A DNA stretch of 41,032 nt, taken from contig JAPOVX010000239.1 of assembly GCA_026707935.1 (NCBI GenBank), positions 1 to 41,032 of the forward strand, written 5' to 3'. Each line of letters opens with the position of its first letter. Position 1 is the first letter of the stretch. The stretch comes from Paracoccaceae bacterium. GTDB taxonomy: Bacteria; Pseudomonadota; Alphaproteobacteria; Rhodobacterales; Rhodobacteraceae. The notes under the pieces were generated by a model. That model ran no database searches, was not told the DNA's origin, and saw only the letters and a program-made list of their open reading frames with translations. A program made the translations under genes and the position numbers. This document shows, in pieces, positions 27,337-35,674 of this stretch.

Positions 27337-28750
27337 TTTACTTGACATCAAGGCCTTGCTGGCGGGACACGACCCGTTCGAGATTGCCCTGTGGCTGTCG
27401 GGACTGCTGCTTGTCCTCGTCGTGCTCGGCGTTCGCGTGGCCTTTGCCGCCGCGTTCATCGGATTTCTCGGCCTTTGCCTTTTCTTCATGCAGAAACAGG
27501 GGTTCGAACGTGGCCTGATTACGGCGACCAAGCTTTCCGGCCAGATTCCCCATTCCAAGTCGACGACCTATGCCCTGTCCCTGATACCGACATTCATCCT
27601 GATCGGATATCTCGCGTATTTCGCCGGACTGACACGCTACCTGTTCGAGGCTGCCAAACGGTGGTTCGGATGGCTCCCCGGCGGCCTCGGTGTAGCAACG
27701 GTCTTCGCAACGGCAGGTTTTGCCGCCGTATCGGGGGCGTCGGTCGCAACTTCGGCGGTATTTGCCAGGATAGCCATACCGGAAATGCTGCAACTCAACT
27801 ACGACCGGCGCTTTGCCGCTGGTGTCGTGGCGGCTGGCGGGACCCTGGCTTCACTGATTCCGCCCTCCGCGATTCTCGTCATCTACGCAATCATCGTCGA
27901 GGAATCGGTCGGCAAGCTCCTTCTGGCGGGGTTCATACCTGGTGCCGTGTCCGCCCTGATCTACGCGTTGCTCGTTGTCGGAATGGCAGCCTTTCGCAAG
28001 GACATGGCTCCTCCGGTCACCGGGTTCAGCTGGCGCATGCGATTCCAGAGTCTGCCGGGCGCCGCGCCGATCCTGCTGGTCGTCCTGATCATCATCTATT
28101 CGATCTATTTCGGTTGGGCGACCCCTACGGAAGCGGGCGCCCTCGGCGTCCTGATCGTGATGCTGATGGCGTTGTGGCAGGGAATGAGATGGCAGCAGCT
28201 GAAGGGCGCGCTCATGGAGGCCGCCAAGCTGACGGTCATGATATTCACCATGATCTGGGGCGTGTTGATCTACGTGCGGTATCTTGGTTTCGCCGACTTG
28301 CCGGGAACATTTGCCGCCTGGATCGACGGCCTGAATCAACCGCCTCTCCTGACACTCGCGTTCATTCTCCTTTGTTACGTCATTCTTGGCATGTTCATGG
28401 ATGCAGTCGGAATGCTCATCCTGACCCTCCCGGTCGTCTTTCCGGCGGTGATCGCCCTGAATGGTGGACCGGACGTCACGCGGGAGGCCTCCGGCCTCGG
28501 CATGACTGCGGAGGAATGCGGGATCTGGTTCGGAATCATCGTGGTCAAGATGGCGGAGTTGTGTCTGATCACGCCGCCAATCGGCCTGAACTGTTTCGTT
28601 GTCGCGGGGGTCAGCCGGGAAAACCGGTTCCCAATTTCGGCCCAGGACGTGTTCCGGGGCGCATCACCGTTCTTCGCTGCCGACGTGTTGACGGTGGCGG
28701 TATTGATCGCATTTCCCGGGATTGTCCTCTGGCTCCCGGGATTGCTCTGA
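27329..28750 (+). CDS. TRAP transporter large permease (DctM family)
   Basis: The 473-residue protein forms the ion-coupled transport path of the TRAP system. About 12 hydrophobic helices are visible. Family blocks include SLIPTFILIGYLAYFAGLTR, FAAVSGASVATSAVFARIAI, the first reentrant-loop motif with serines, GGTLASLIPPSAILVIYAII, WATPTEAGALGVLIVM and ILGMFMDAVGMLILTLPVVF. ATG 27329 lies inside the end of dctQ (eight-base overlap), so the two are translationally coupled. The length is a little above the usual 425-430 because of an N-terminal segment (MADLLDIKALLAGHDPFEIA). A small CTTGG/CCAAG hairpin follows the stop. Confidence 0.92.
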   Translation: MADLLDIKALLAGHDPFEIALWLSGLLLVLVVLGVRVAFAAAFIGFLGLCLFFMQKQGFERGLITATKLSGQIPHSKSTTYALSLIPTFILIGYLAYFAGLTRYLFEAAKRWFGWLPGGLGVATVFATAGFAAVSGASVATSAVFARIAIPEMLQLNYDRRFAAGVVAAGGTLASLIPPSAILVIYAIIVEESVGKLLLAGFIPGAVSALIYALLVVGMAAFRKDMAPPVTGFSWRMRFQSLPGAAPILLVVLIIIYSIYFGWATPTEAGALGVLIVMLMALWQGMRWQQLKGALMEAAKLTVMIFTMIWGVLIYVRYLGFADLPGTFAAWIDGLNQPPLLTLAFILLCYVILGMFMDAVGMLILTLPVVFPAVIALNGGPDVTREASGLGMTAEECGIWFGIIVVKMAELCLITPPIGLNCFVVAGVSRENRFPISAQDVFRGASPFFAADVLTVAVLIAFPGIVLWLPGLL

Positions 28751-29111
28751 TTCCCTTGGCGCACCAAGCTTCCGGTACACGTGGGCGAATCGGGACTCCA
28801 ACGCGGACCGGATGGGCGTTGCCGCCTTTCGCACCGTGTTCAGCCTGACATGTCCACCAATCCCGGCCGAAAGGTGACCATGCGGTTTCACATGGTCTTG
28901 CCGACCCGCACCCCGGAGTCGACCATTTCGGACCGAACCACAGGCGATCGTGTCCTGGCAACCTATGATTCCGAAGATTTTTGGCTGGAGAAACAAAAAT
29001 TAATTGCGAAGTGCATTTAGTTGTGACATGCAGTTAAAAGGGCGGAGAACCGCCTGTAATCCAAGAATATGCGCACCTCGTGCGCACCCCAGTTCATTCA
29101 GGGAGGAGAGA
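28751..29111. other. intergenic control region before the sugar-import locus
   Basis: About 360 bases without a gene. The first 230 bases show nothing recognisable beyond a weak hairpin near 28755-28768. The last 130 are AT-rich and hold two tandem TTGCGANNTGCA-like sites before the binding-protein gene. Confidence 0.45.
29004..29032 (+). promoter_or_regulatory. two tandem candidate ROK-repressor sites upstream of the binding-protein gene
   Basis: TTGCGAAGTGCA (29004-29015) and TTGTGACATGCA (29021-29032) are 17 bases apart, start to start. Both fit TTGCGANNTGCA, the second with one mismatch. A third match, TTGCGATTTGCA, lies before the ROK regulator gene at 34359. The start codon is 80 bases downstream. 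The sites sit in an AT-rich stretch that should contain the promoter, although no confident -10 box was picked. Confidence 0.5.
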
Positions 29112-30191
29112 ATGAGCAAGACAATCCTGAAATCCATTCTCGTGGCGGCTGTCATGTTGCCGCTTGGCGGTGCCGTCGTTGCCGACGGCCACGCGCGCAC
29201 CGACCTGGTCATTGCTGACCTCGGTCAACCCGAGACCAACCCTTGGGTCATCAATCGCCACCGGTTCGAACGCTGCGTCGCAAGTGCACTCGCAGTCGAC
29301 TTGAAGGAGTTCGACGACCAAAACTCGGAAGAGCAGCACGTGGCTCAGGCAGAATCGATTATCGCCAGCCAGCCCGACGGCCTGGTTTTCAACCCTCTGA
29401 CCTCGCCCGCCGGTATCCAGGTGGCCCGACTCCTGGAAGCGAACGACATCCCGGGTGTTGCCGTGGGTCGCCTCGTGGTTTCGAACTACGACACGGATTA
29501 CGAGGGTGAGGATTTCATCGCGCAGGTCACCCAGAACAACACGACCTGGGGCGAGGCTATCGGCCAGACCACCGTCGATCTCGGGCACAAGAAAGTGGCG
29601 ATGATCTGGAACCAGAAGGGCGTGACTTCGGCCGAGGAAATCTGGGATGGCGTCAAGAGCGTCCTTGACCAGCATGGCGATGTGGAATTGATCGCCGAAG
29701 CCTGGGACCGGCTCAACCGCGAGAACGGTCAGAAGTATGCCGAACAGTTTATCGCCCGCTTCGCTCCGGGCGAGATCGATGCGATCATCGTGCTTGGTGC
29801 CGTGGCCGGGCTTGGCAGCCAATTCGCCGTCGATCAGGCCGGGCGGGACGACATCGCCATCATTACGACCGACATCGACGAACAGGTTGCGCAATTCATC
29901 AAGGACGGCAAGCTTGACTTCTCGATTGGCGGGCACTGGATGGTCGGTGGATTTGGCCTGATCCAGCTCTACGATTACCTCCACGGCCACCCGGTCGAAA
30001 ACACCCAGCCGCTCTTCAGCCTGATTCCGGTCACCGCAGCGAACGTGGACACCTACGCCAACGGACTCCTGCAGGGTTGCATCTTGTCGGACGACGACAT
30101 CCGCAGCCTCAGCCGCGTGCACAATCCGGATGCAGACCTGCCGGGTTTCATCGACAACTTCTCGAAAAACTGGGAGGATTTCGTTCAGTAA
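29112..30191 (+). CDS. sugar ABC transporter substrate-binding protein (FrcB-like)
   Basis: The 359-residue periplasmic protein has a Sec signal peptide (MSKTILKSILVAAVMLPLGG, cut near VVADGHA) and the fold of ribose/fructose-type binding proteins. The blocks are HVAQAESIIASQPDGLVFNP, LLEANDIPGVAVGRL, TTVDLGHKKVAMIWNQKGVT and AGRDDIAIITTDIDEQVAQF. It should capture a sugar for the ATPase and permease encoded at 35675-37458. ATG 29112 has GGGAGGAGAG just upstream. It is the first gene of the locus, with candidate repressor sites before it and a strong hairpin after it. Homology to FrcB is judged from the company it keeps as well as the fold, so fructose specificity is an inference. Confidence 0.88.
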   Translation: MSKTILKSILVAAVMLPLGGAVVADGHARTDLVIADLGQPETNPWVINRHRFERCVASALAVDLKEFDDQNSEEQHVAQAESIIASQPDGLVFNPLTSPAGIQVARLLEANDIPGVAVGRLVVSNYDTDYEGEDFIAQVTQNNTTWGEAIGQTTVDLGHKKVAMIWNQKGVTSAEEIWDGVKSVLDQHGDVELIAEAWDRLNRENGQKYAEQFIARFAPGEIDAIIVLGAVAGLGSQFAVDQAGRDDIAIITTDIDEQVAQFIKDGKLDFSIGGHWMVGGFGLIQLYDYLHGHPVENTQPLFSLIPVTAANVDTYANGLLQGCILSDDDIRSLSRVHNPDADLPGFIDNFSKNWEDFVQ

Positions 30192-30208
30192 GTAGGTCTT
30201 CCCAAAGT

Positions 30209-30235
30209 CCCGCCGGCACCGGGGGTGCCGGCGGG
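30209..30235 (+). promoter_or_regulatory. hairpin between the binding-protein and GH32-like genes
   Basis: CCCGCCGGCACC (30209-30220) and GGTGCCGGCGGG (30224-30235) form a perfect 12-bp GC-rich stem with a three-base loop, starting 17 bases after the binding-protein stop. No T-run follows. It probably stabilises the upstream message or partly terminates transcription, so that the binding protein exceeds the downstream enzymes. Confidence 0.65.
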
Positions 30236-30256
30236 CGTCCCTTCGGCTGTTGCGAG

Positions 30257-31756
30257 ATGACGAGAATTGCGATGAGGCTCTTCGGCTATGCCCCCGAACA
30301 CGCCGCCGCCGCGGGCGATACGATGCCGTTCTTCCATGACGGTCGCTGGCACCTTTTCTTCTCGCAGCCGCCATCCGGCGCCTGGGAATATGTTGAAAGG
30401 GCACGGGTATCGACCGCCTACTTGCGCTCGAGTGATCTGGTGCATTGGGAGGTGATGCCGGATGCTTTCGGGCCGGGTGAACCCGGCGACTGTGACGGCG
30501 ACGGAATCTGGACCGGTTCGGTGATCGAGCACCAGGGGGTGTTTCACTTTTTCTACACCGGCTACAACCGTCAGTCGCGGTCGCCGCAGTCCATCTGCAA
30601 GGCGACGTCGACTGATCTTCTGACTTGGGAAAAGGTCCCGCACAACCCGCTGATTTCGCCTGACCCCCGCTGGTACGAAACCGTCGACTGGCGCGATCCT
30701 TTCGTATTTCGCGACGCCGCGACAGGCCTGTTCAAGATGCTGGTCTCGGCGCGACTGTCGGGGGGGCCGCAGTTTCGCCGCGGCTGCGTGGCGACGGCCA
30801 CGTCGGACGACCTGGATCATTGGGAGGTCGGGCCACCGCTTGCGTCGTCGATGCTGACGCATTGTCCGGAGTGCCCCGAGTTATTTCAACTCGGCGACTG
30901 GTGGTACCTGGTGGAAAGCCGATACTCCGAGCGGATGCAGACCGTCTATCGCGTGGCACCGACACCGGCCGGACCGTGGGAAAGCCGCAAGCTGGACAGC
31001 CTTGACGGGCGCCGGTTTTATGCGGCGAAATCGGCGAGTGACGGCGAGAGAAGAATAACCTTCGCCTGGATCCCGTTTCGCAAGCATCACGACCCGAAAC
31101 AGCATTGGGTCTGGGGCGGCGAACTGGGATCGCCGCGCGAACTGGTTCCGCAGTCGGACGGCACGCTGACGTGCAGGCTCGTGCCCGAAGTCGCGGCGAG
31201 CTACACCGATCCGGTCGCCCATGAGTTCGATGCGCGGCTCGGCGATTGGCAGGCGGGCGATGCAATCGACTGCGACGCCACGGGCACCTGGGCTCATGCC
31301 TTTCTCAGGGGGCCGGGCCGCGACGATGTGCTTTTCGAAGCAGTGATCGAGCCCGGTGCCCGAACCGAAGCGGCCGGCGTGCTGATCGAACCTCGGGGCG
31401 GCGATAACCTCGACAGTGGTTACGTGCTGGCGATCGAGCCGATGAAGCGCCGGGTCCTGTTCGATCGATGGCCTGCCGCGATGGATCCGCTTTGGGACAG
31501 CCTTGTCCTGCGTGAGCGCCATGGCATAGACGTTTCGCCCGAGATCGAATCGCCGCTGGTCGAGCGTCCATTGGCATTCGCGCCCGAGAACGGGCGGTAT
31601 CGCGTACAACTGTTGCGCAAGGGTTCGGCAGTGGAGTGCTTCGTCGCCGAACAGGTCGTGGCGAGTTTCCGGGTCTACGAGACTTCTGACACGGCTTGGG
31701 GGCTTTTTGTCCAGGAGGGCACTGCCCGGTTCCATGGCGTCGCGTTCCGCTGCTGA
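30257..31756 (+). CDS. GH32-like glycoside hydrolase (beta-fructosidase type), cytoplasmic
   Basis: The 499-residue protein has a five-bladed propeller followed by a beta-sandwich, as in family GH32. The RDP motif is VDWRDPFVF (R146, D147) and the acid/base motif is PECPELF (E205, C206). The N-terminal nucleophile region reads AAAAGDTMPFFHDGRWHLFF (D21) in place of the usual WMNDPNG, so it is a divergent member. The C-terminal part (from about 360) includes VLFEAVIEPGARTEAAGVLI. There is no signal peptide, so it acts inside the cell, on a sugar already imported by the neighbouring ABC system. The likely product is fructose from a fructoside, by inference. The start is uncertain: ATG 30272 is an alternative, and neither has a strong ribosome site. 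Confidence 0.78.
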   Translation: MTRIAMRLFGYAPEHAAAAGDTMPFFHDGRWHLFFSQPPSGAWEYVERARVSTAYLRSSDLVHWEVMPDAFGPGEPGDCDGDGIWTGSVIEHQGVFHFFYTGYNRQSRSPQSICKATSTDLLTWEKVPHNPLISPDPRWYETVDWRDPFVFRDAATGLFKMLVSARLSGGPQFRRGCVATATSDDLDHWEVGPPLASSMLTHCPECPELFQLGDWWYLVESRYSERMQTVYRVAPTPAGPWESRKLDSLDGRRFYAAKSASDGERRITFAWIPFRKHHDPKQHWVWGGELGSPRELVPQSDGTLTCRLVPEVAASYTDPVAHEFDARLGDWQAGDAIDCDATGTWAHAFLRGPGRDDVLFEAVIEPGARTEAAGVLIEPRGGDNLDSGYVLAIEPMKRRVLFDRWPAAMDPLWDSLVLRERHGIDVSPEIESPLVERPLAFAPENGRYRVQLLRKGSAVECFVAEQVVASFRVYETSDTAWGLFVQEGTARFHGVAFRC

Positions 31757-31776
31757 CCTCGGCAGGACGGCTTCCC

Positions 31777-32850
31777 ATGCAACTGATTTCACTGCGGCAG
31801 CTACTGGACCACGCTGCCGAGCATGGATACGGCGTGCCGGCCTTCAATATCTCGAACATGGAACAGGGACTTGCAATCATGAACGCGGCGCAGGCTTGCG
31901 ACGCGCCGGTAATCTTGCAGGCAAGTCTGAACGTCCGCCGGCGCTACGCCGGCGACCGGATGATCGTGAACATCGTGAGGGCACTGGCCGAGCAGTACCC
32001 GAACAATCCGATCTGCCTGCACCAGGATCACGGCAACACCGAGGAGGCGTGCCTTTCGGCAGTCAACGCAGGATTTACGTCCGCGATGATGGACGGTTCG
32101 CTTGAGGCCGATGCCAAGACGCCAGCCGGCTATGCCTACAACGTCGACGTCACTGAACGCGTGTCTCGCAAGGTGCACGGGGTTGGAGCCTCCGTGGAAG
32201 GCGAACTTGGCATTCTGGGTTCGCTGGAAACCGGTACGGCCGTGGAAGAGGATGGTTCGGGCGCCTGTGGTCATCTCACGCGCCATCAGCTCCTGACCGA
32301 TCCGGACCAGGCCGCCGATTTCGTGATACGCAGCAAGATCGATGCCCTCGCCATCGCTTGCGGAACCAGCCATGGCGCCTACAAGTTCACCCGCAAGCCC
32401 GATCGCGAAATCCTTGCCATCGATCACATTGAAGCGATTCATTCACGCCTGCCCGATACCCATCTGGTGATGCACGGTTCGTCATCGGTCCCCCAGTACC
32501 TGCAGGATCTGATCAACGAAAACGGTGGCGAGATGGCTCAGGCGTGGGGCGTTCCGGTGGACGAGATCGAGCGTGGGATCCGTTCGGGCGTCCGCAAGAT
32601 CAACATCGATACCGATTGCCGAATGGCCATGTCAGGCGCCATGCGGAAATACATCCGGGAGAACCCGGAGGTCTTCGATCCGCGCAAGTTCATCCTTGCG
32701 GCGATGGCGGAACTCGAGACGCTGGTTCTCGACCGGTTTCAGCGTTTTGGCGCCGCCGGGCACGGGGCTTCGATTCAGGTGATCCCGCTGCCTGAAATGG
32801 CGCGGCGCTATCGGGAGGGCGTGCTGGACCCGCGCGTCGCTGTGGCATGA
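31777..32850 (+). CDS. class II fructose-bisphosphate aldolase family protein
   Basis: The 357-residue zinc aldolase cleaves a ketose phosphate to two three-carbon units, or the reverse. The core features are GVPAFNISNMEQGLAIMNAA, CLHQDHGNTEE (D84 as catalytic base, H85 as zinc ligand), ASVEGELG, ACGTSHGAYKF and LVMHGSSSVP (the other zinc histidines), and RKINIDTDCRMAMSGAM. The length and the C-terminal RFQRFGAAGHG suit the CbbA-type class IIA/B group. ATG 31777 opens the fold exactly. The start follows the GH32-like stop by 20 bases, and its own stop overlaps the PfkB gene by four bases. In this locus its substrate could be a phosphorylated fructose; which phosphate ester is not known. Confidence 0.9.
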   Translation: MQLISLRQLLDHAAEHGYGVPAFNISNMEQGLAIMNAAQACDAPVILQASLNVRRRYAGDRMIVNIVRALAEQYPNNPICLHQDHGNTEEACLSAVNAGFTSAMMDGSLEADAKTPAGYAYNVDVTERVSRKVHGVGASVEGELGILGSLETGTAVEEDGSGACGHLTRHQLLTDPDQAADFVIRSKIDALAIACGTSHGAYKFTRKPDREILAIDHIEAIHSRLPDTHLVMHGSSSVPQYLQDLINENGGEMAQAWGVPVDEIERGIRSGVRKINIDTDCRMAMSGAMRKYIRENPEVFDPRKFILAAMAELETLVLDRFQRFGAAGHGASIQVIPLPEMARRYREGVLDPRVAVA

Positions 32851-33695
32851 AGCGGGCGCTTTTCGTCGGACGATCGGTGATTGACCTGACCAGCCTCGTC
32901 GATGACTTTCCTGCGCCGGACTCCAAGGTCAAGGCAGTTTCCAATGACATCATTCCAGGCGGGTCCGCGCTGAATGCCGCCGTAACGTTCGCCCATCTCG
33001 GCGGTGACGCGCACCTGGCTTCGGCTTTCGGCGTCGACGGGCCCTTTCTTGCCCTGCTCCATGACGATCTCCGCCGGTACGGCGTCAAGCCCATCAACAT
33101 CTGTGCCGACCCCGACTACCGCATACCCGTTTCCACCGTCGTCTCGACCCGCAGCAACGGGGACCGGATGATCATCAACGCAGCCGACGAAGAATGCGCC
33201 TGGTTGCAGGACCTGCCCGGCCTGTTTGACAATGAGTACGATCTGATTCAGATCGACCAGTATGAATGCCCCTTCGTCATGCGCCATGCCGAAGCCATAC
33301 GGGCATTCAACGGACCGGTGATCATGGATGGTGGGAGCTGGAAAGACTGGTCGCCCGATTACTTGCGGCTGGCGGATATACCAATCGTTTCGGAATCGTT
33401 TTTCGACGGTGGACCGGATGCCTTCGGTGCCGAATGCGCCGCGCTCGGGATCGAACGCTGGGCGATGACTCGCGGGGCGCGCGGAGTGATCTGGCAGGAT
33501 GGTCGCCGGAGAGGGGCGATTCCGGCGTTGGAGGTACCGGTGGTCGATACGCTGGGGGCCGGCGATATCTTTCACGGCGCCTTCTGCCACGCCTACGCGG
33601 AGACCGGAGAGTTCGTCACTGCACTCGAACACGCCAACCGGATCGCCGCACAATCCTGCAACGCGCCCGGAACGCGGAGCCACATGCATGGCTGA
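32847..33695 (+). CDS. PfkB family carbohydrate kinase
   Basis: The 282-residue protein is a ribokinase-fold sugar kinase, cytoplasmic, that phosphorylates a sugar with ATP. VSNDIIPGGSALNAAVTFAH is the substrate-binding GG motif near the N-terminus. VPVVDTLGAGDIFHGAFCHA is the C-terminal signature with catalytic base D240 and the anion hole GAGD. The start ATG overlaps the aldolase stop by four bases, and the stop overlaps the next kinase start by eight. Fructokinase activity is likely given the neighbours, but related enzymes phosphorylate other sugars or nucleosides, and the sequence does not decide. It is a little shorter than typical fructokinases (about 300). Confidence 0.86.
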   Translation: MKRALFVGRSVIDLTSLVDDFPAPDSKVKAVSNDIIPGGSALNAAVTFAHLGGDAHLASAFGVDGPFLALLHDDLRRYGVKPINICADPDYRIPVSTVVSTRSNGDRMIINAADEECAWLQDLPGLFDNEYDLIQIDQYECPFVMRHAEAIRAFNGPVIMDGGSWKDWSPDYLRLADIPIVSESFFDGGPDAFGAECAALGIERWAMTRGARGVIWQDGRRRGAIPALEVPVVDTLGAGDIFHGAFCHAYAETGEFVTALEHANRIAAQSCNAPGTRSHMHG

Positions 33696-34341
33696 TGGCG
33701 TTTTGCCCCCGGATTCTGAACTGCTGAGCGAAGTGGCTGCACGGGCCAGGGATTCCGTGGGACGTCCGTACCTTCTCGGCATTGCCGGTCCACCGGCAGC
33801 GGGCAAATCGACCCTCGCCCAGCGGCTCGCCAATGATCTCTCGCAGGGGCACGGCCTCGTGGCCCGTCATTGTCCGATGGACGGTTTCCACCTCCCGAAC
33901 GAACGTCTGGATGCGTTGGGGTTGCGTGAAGCCAAGGGCCGGATCGACACGTTTGACGCTCCGGGGCTTCTCGCCGCAATGCAGCGGCTATCGGCGAAAA
34001 CCGCCTTCTGGTGGCCCGTATATTCCCGCTCCCGGCATGATCCGGTTGCAGACGGCCTGCGGATCAACGGTAACGAGGATGTCTGCATCGTCGAGGGAAA
34101 TTATCTGTTTTGCGACGCGCCGGTCTGGCGCGACATTGGGGACTGCTTCCATTTTCGGATGTTTGTTGACGCCCCTGACGAGGTCTTGCGGCGGCGCCTC
34201 CTTGAACGGCATCGCTCCAGCGGCCGCAACCTGGACGAGGCCGTCGCCAAGATCGCCCGTATCGATCTGCCGAACGCCAGGAAAATTCGCGCCGGAAAAC
34301 ACATCGCTGAGGTCGTGATCGATGACACTGGCAGCCACTGA
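33688..34341 (+). CDS. FrcK-like P-loop kinase (uridine kinase/PanK-like fold)
   Basis: The 217-residue protein is a P-loop kinase: LLGIAGPPAAGKSTLAQRLA (Walker A G34-T42), HCPMDGFHLPNERLDALGLR, FWWPVYSRSRHDPV and CIVEGNYLFCDAPVWRDIGD. This is the FrcK/YggC type of the uridine kinase and pantothenate kinase superfamily. In Sinorhizobium frcK lies with frcBCA for fructose import and is thought to be a kinase of unsettled role. Here it sits between a PfkB gene and the ROK repressor in a rearranged frc-like locus. ATG 33688 overlaps the PfkB stop (eight bases). The Walker A and the EGNYL Asp/Glu region look intact. Its exact substrate, perhaps a sugar or nucleoside, is unknown. Confidence 0.82.
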   Translation: MADGVLPPDSELLSEVAARARDSVGRPYLLGIAGPPAAGKSTLAQRLANDLSQGHGLVARHCPMDGFHLPNERLDALGLREAKGRIDTFDAPGLLAAMQRLSAKTAFWWPVYSRSRHDPVADGLRINGNEDVCIVEGNYLFCDAPVWRDIGDCFHFRMFVDAPDEVLRRRLLERHRSSGRNLDEAVAKIARIDLPNARKIRAGKHIAEVVIDDTGSH

Positions 34342-34358
34342 TCGAGCAAGCAATTTAC

Positions 34359-34386
34359 TTGCGATTTGCAAGGAATTCGCTATCTT
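34359..34386 (+). promoter_or_regulatory. promoter of the ROK gene with overlapping palindromic operator
   Basis: TTGCGA (34359-34364) and TATCTT (34381-34386) are 16 bases apart, a fair sigma-70 promoter 30 bases before the start at 34417. The -35 box lies in CTTGC-GATTT-GCAAG (34358-34372), a perfect inverted repeat that matches TTGCGANNTGCA. A further GCAAG at 34346-34350 gives a spaced second arm. Autoregulation by the ROK protein is likely. Confidence 0.55.
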
Positions 34387-34416
34387 TCGTACCCGGTTTG
34401 CGACGTGGAGCGGCGG

Positions 34417-35652
34417 ATGAACTTTGTTCAGAAAGGCCTGTCCATCGGGGGCGTGCAGGGGTTCAACCGTCGCGTGATCCTGTCGGCGATGCAGGAACTC
34501 GGACCTTGTTCCCGCAAGGATATCAGCGTTGCGACGGGCCTCGACCAGGCGACGGTAACCCGCGCGATTGGTGTCCTTATCGAAGATGGCATCGTGGAAG
34601 AGGTGGGTCTCGTCAAGAGTGGCCGGGGACGCCGCTCGATCAACCTGAATTTTGCATGCAGCGGCCGCTCCATCATCTGCGTTCGCCTCCAGAGACGCAG
34701 CTTTTCGGTCGGACTCTACAGCCTGTCCGGTGCGACGCTTGACGAAACCGAAGGGCAGATCAAGAAGGACCAGGCTCCTTCACAGACCTTCGGCCAGATT
34801 GCGGAATGCGTCGACAGGCATACGGACCGGCACCCGCGGATTGACGGGATGGGCGTCGCCGTTCCAGGTCCGTTCCTCGAACGTGACGAACGTGTCATCC
34901 TGATGACCGAGAGCCCGGACTGGCAGGCTTTCGATCTCGTTCGCGCGCTTCGCGAGCGTTACGGGACCATTCCGGTCTACTCGATCCATGATGCCAAGGC
35001 AGCGGCTTTGACCGTCTGGCGGGAGCAGGCAAAACCGTCGGGTGCAAAGGTGCTCCTCTATATTTCGGCCGGCCAGGGCATTGGATCCGCGCTGGTGGCG
35101 AACGGTGAGGTCTATCGCGGCAGTCTCGGCCTGGCCGGAGAGCTTGGCCATACATCCATCGACGTGAACGGACCCCGGTGCAAATGCGGCAACCACGGCT
35201 GTCTCGAGCTTTTCACATCGCGGATCGCGCTACTTCGGGATGTACGGGAATTCGCGGACGGAAACCCCGAGACCACGCTGACGTCGGAAGCGAATTTCGC
35301 CGACGTCGTCGTCGCGTATCATGCCGGCGACTCGCTGGCTGTGGCCGAGGTCGAACGCGTCGCGCGCTGTCTCGCGCAGGGCATCACGAACTGCATCAAT
35401 TTCGTGAATCCGGATATCGTCGTTATCGGCGACGAATACGCTGCTTTCGGGCCGCCGTTCAGGGCGGCGATCGCGAAATACGTGAAAGCGTCGCTGTTGC
35501 CGAGCATCTTCCAGAGCATTCGACTGGAGTTGACGCAGATCGGCGGCGATCTCGTTCTCAAGGGAACGTACCTCGACGTGCTGGCGCAGACGTTTCTCAC
35601 CAATCCCCGCGAAGAGATGATCCCGATCCAGGCTGCCGGCGCGGGACATTGA
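34417..35652 (+). CDS. ROK family transcriptional repressor (FrcR/NagC/XylR type)
   Basis: The 411-residue regulator has an N-terminal winged helix-turn-helix (NRRVILSAMQELGPCSRKDI, TGLDQATVTRAIGVLIEDGI) followed by the ROK sugar-kinase-like domain. The latter shows GVAVPGPFL, LYISAGQGIGSALVANGEVY, and the zinc motif with H245 in LGHTSID and C255, C257, C262 in CKCGNHGC. ROK repressors normally release DNA when a sugar or sugar phosphate binds. The gene lies between the catabolic genes and the transporter ATPase and permease, and candidate operators occur at its own promoter and before the binding-protein gene. ATG 34417 has GGAG seven bases upstream; a longer frame would read through the promoter. 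The name FrcR is by position and family only. Confidence 0.87.
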   Translation: MNFVQKGLSIGGVQGFNRRVILSAMQELGPCSRKDISVATGLDQATVTRAIGVLIEDGIVEEVGLVKSGRGRRSINLNFACSGRSIICVRLQRRSFSVGLYSLSGATLDETEGQIKKDQAPSQTFGQIAECVDRHTDRHPRIDGMGVAVPGPFLERDERVILMTESPDWQAFDLVRALRERYGTIPVYSIHDAKAAALTVWREQAKPSGAKVLLYISAGQGIGSALVANGEVYRGSLGLAGELGHTSIDVNGPRCKCGNHGCLELFTSRIALLRDVREFADGNPETTLTSEANFADVVVAYHAGDSLAVAEVERVARCLAQGITNCINFVNPDIVVIGDEYAAFGPPFRAAIAKYVKASLLPSIFQSIRLELTQIGGDLVLKGTYLDVLAQTFLTNPREEMIPIQAAGAGH

Positions 35653-35674
35653 TCCAGGGAAAAGGAGACTTGTC

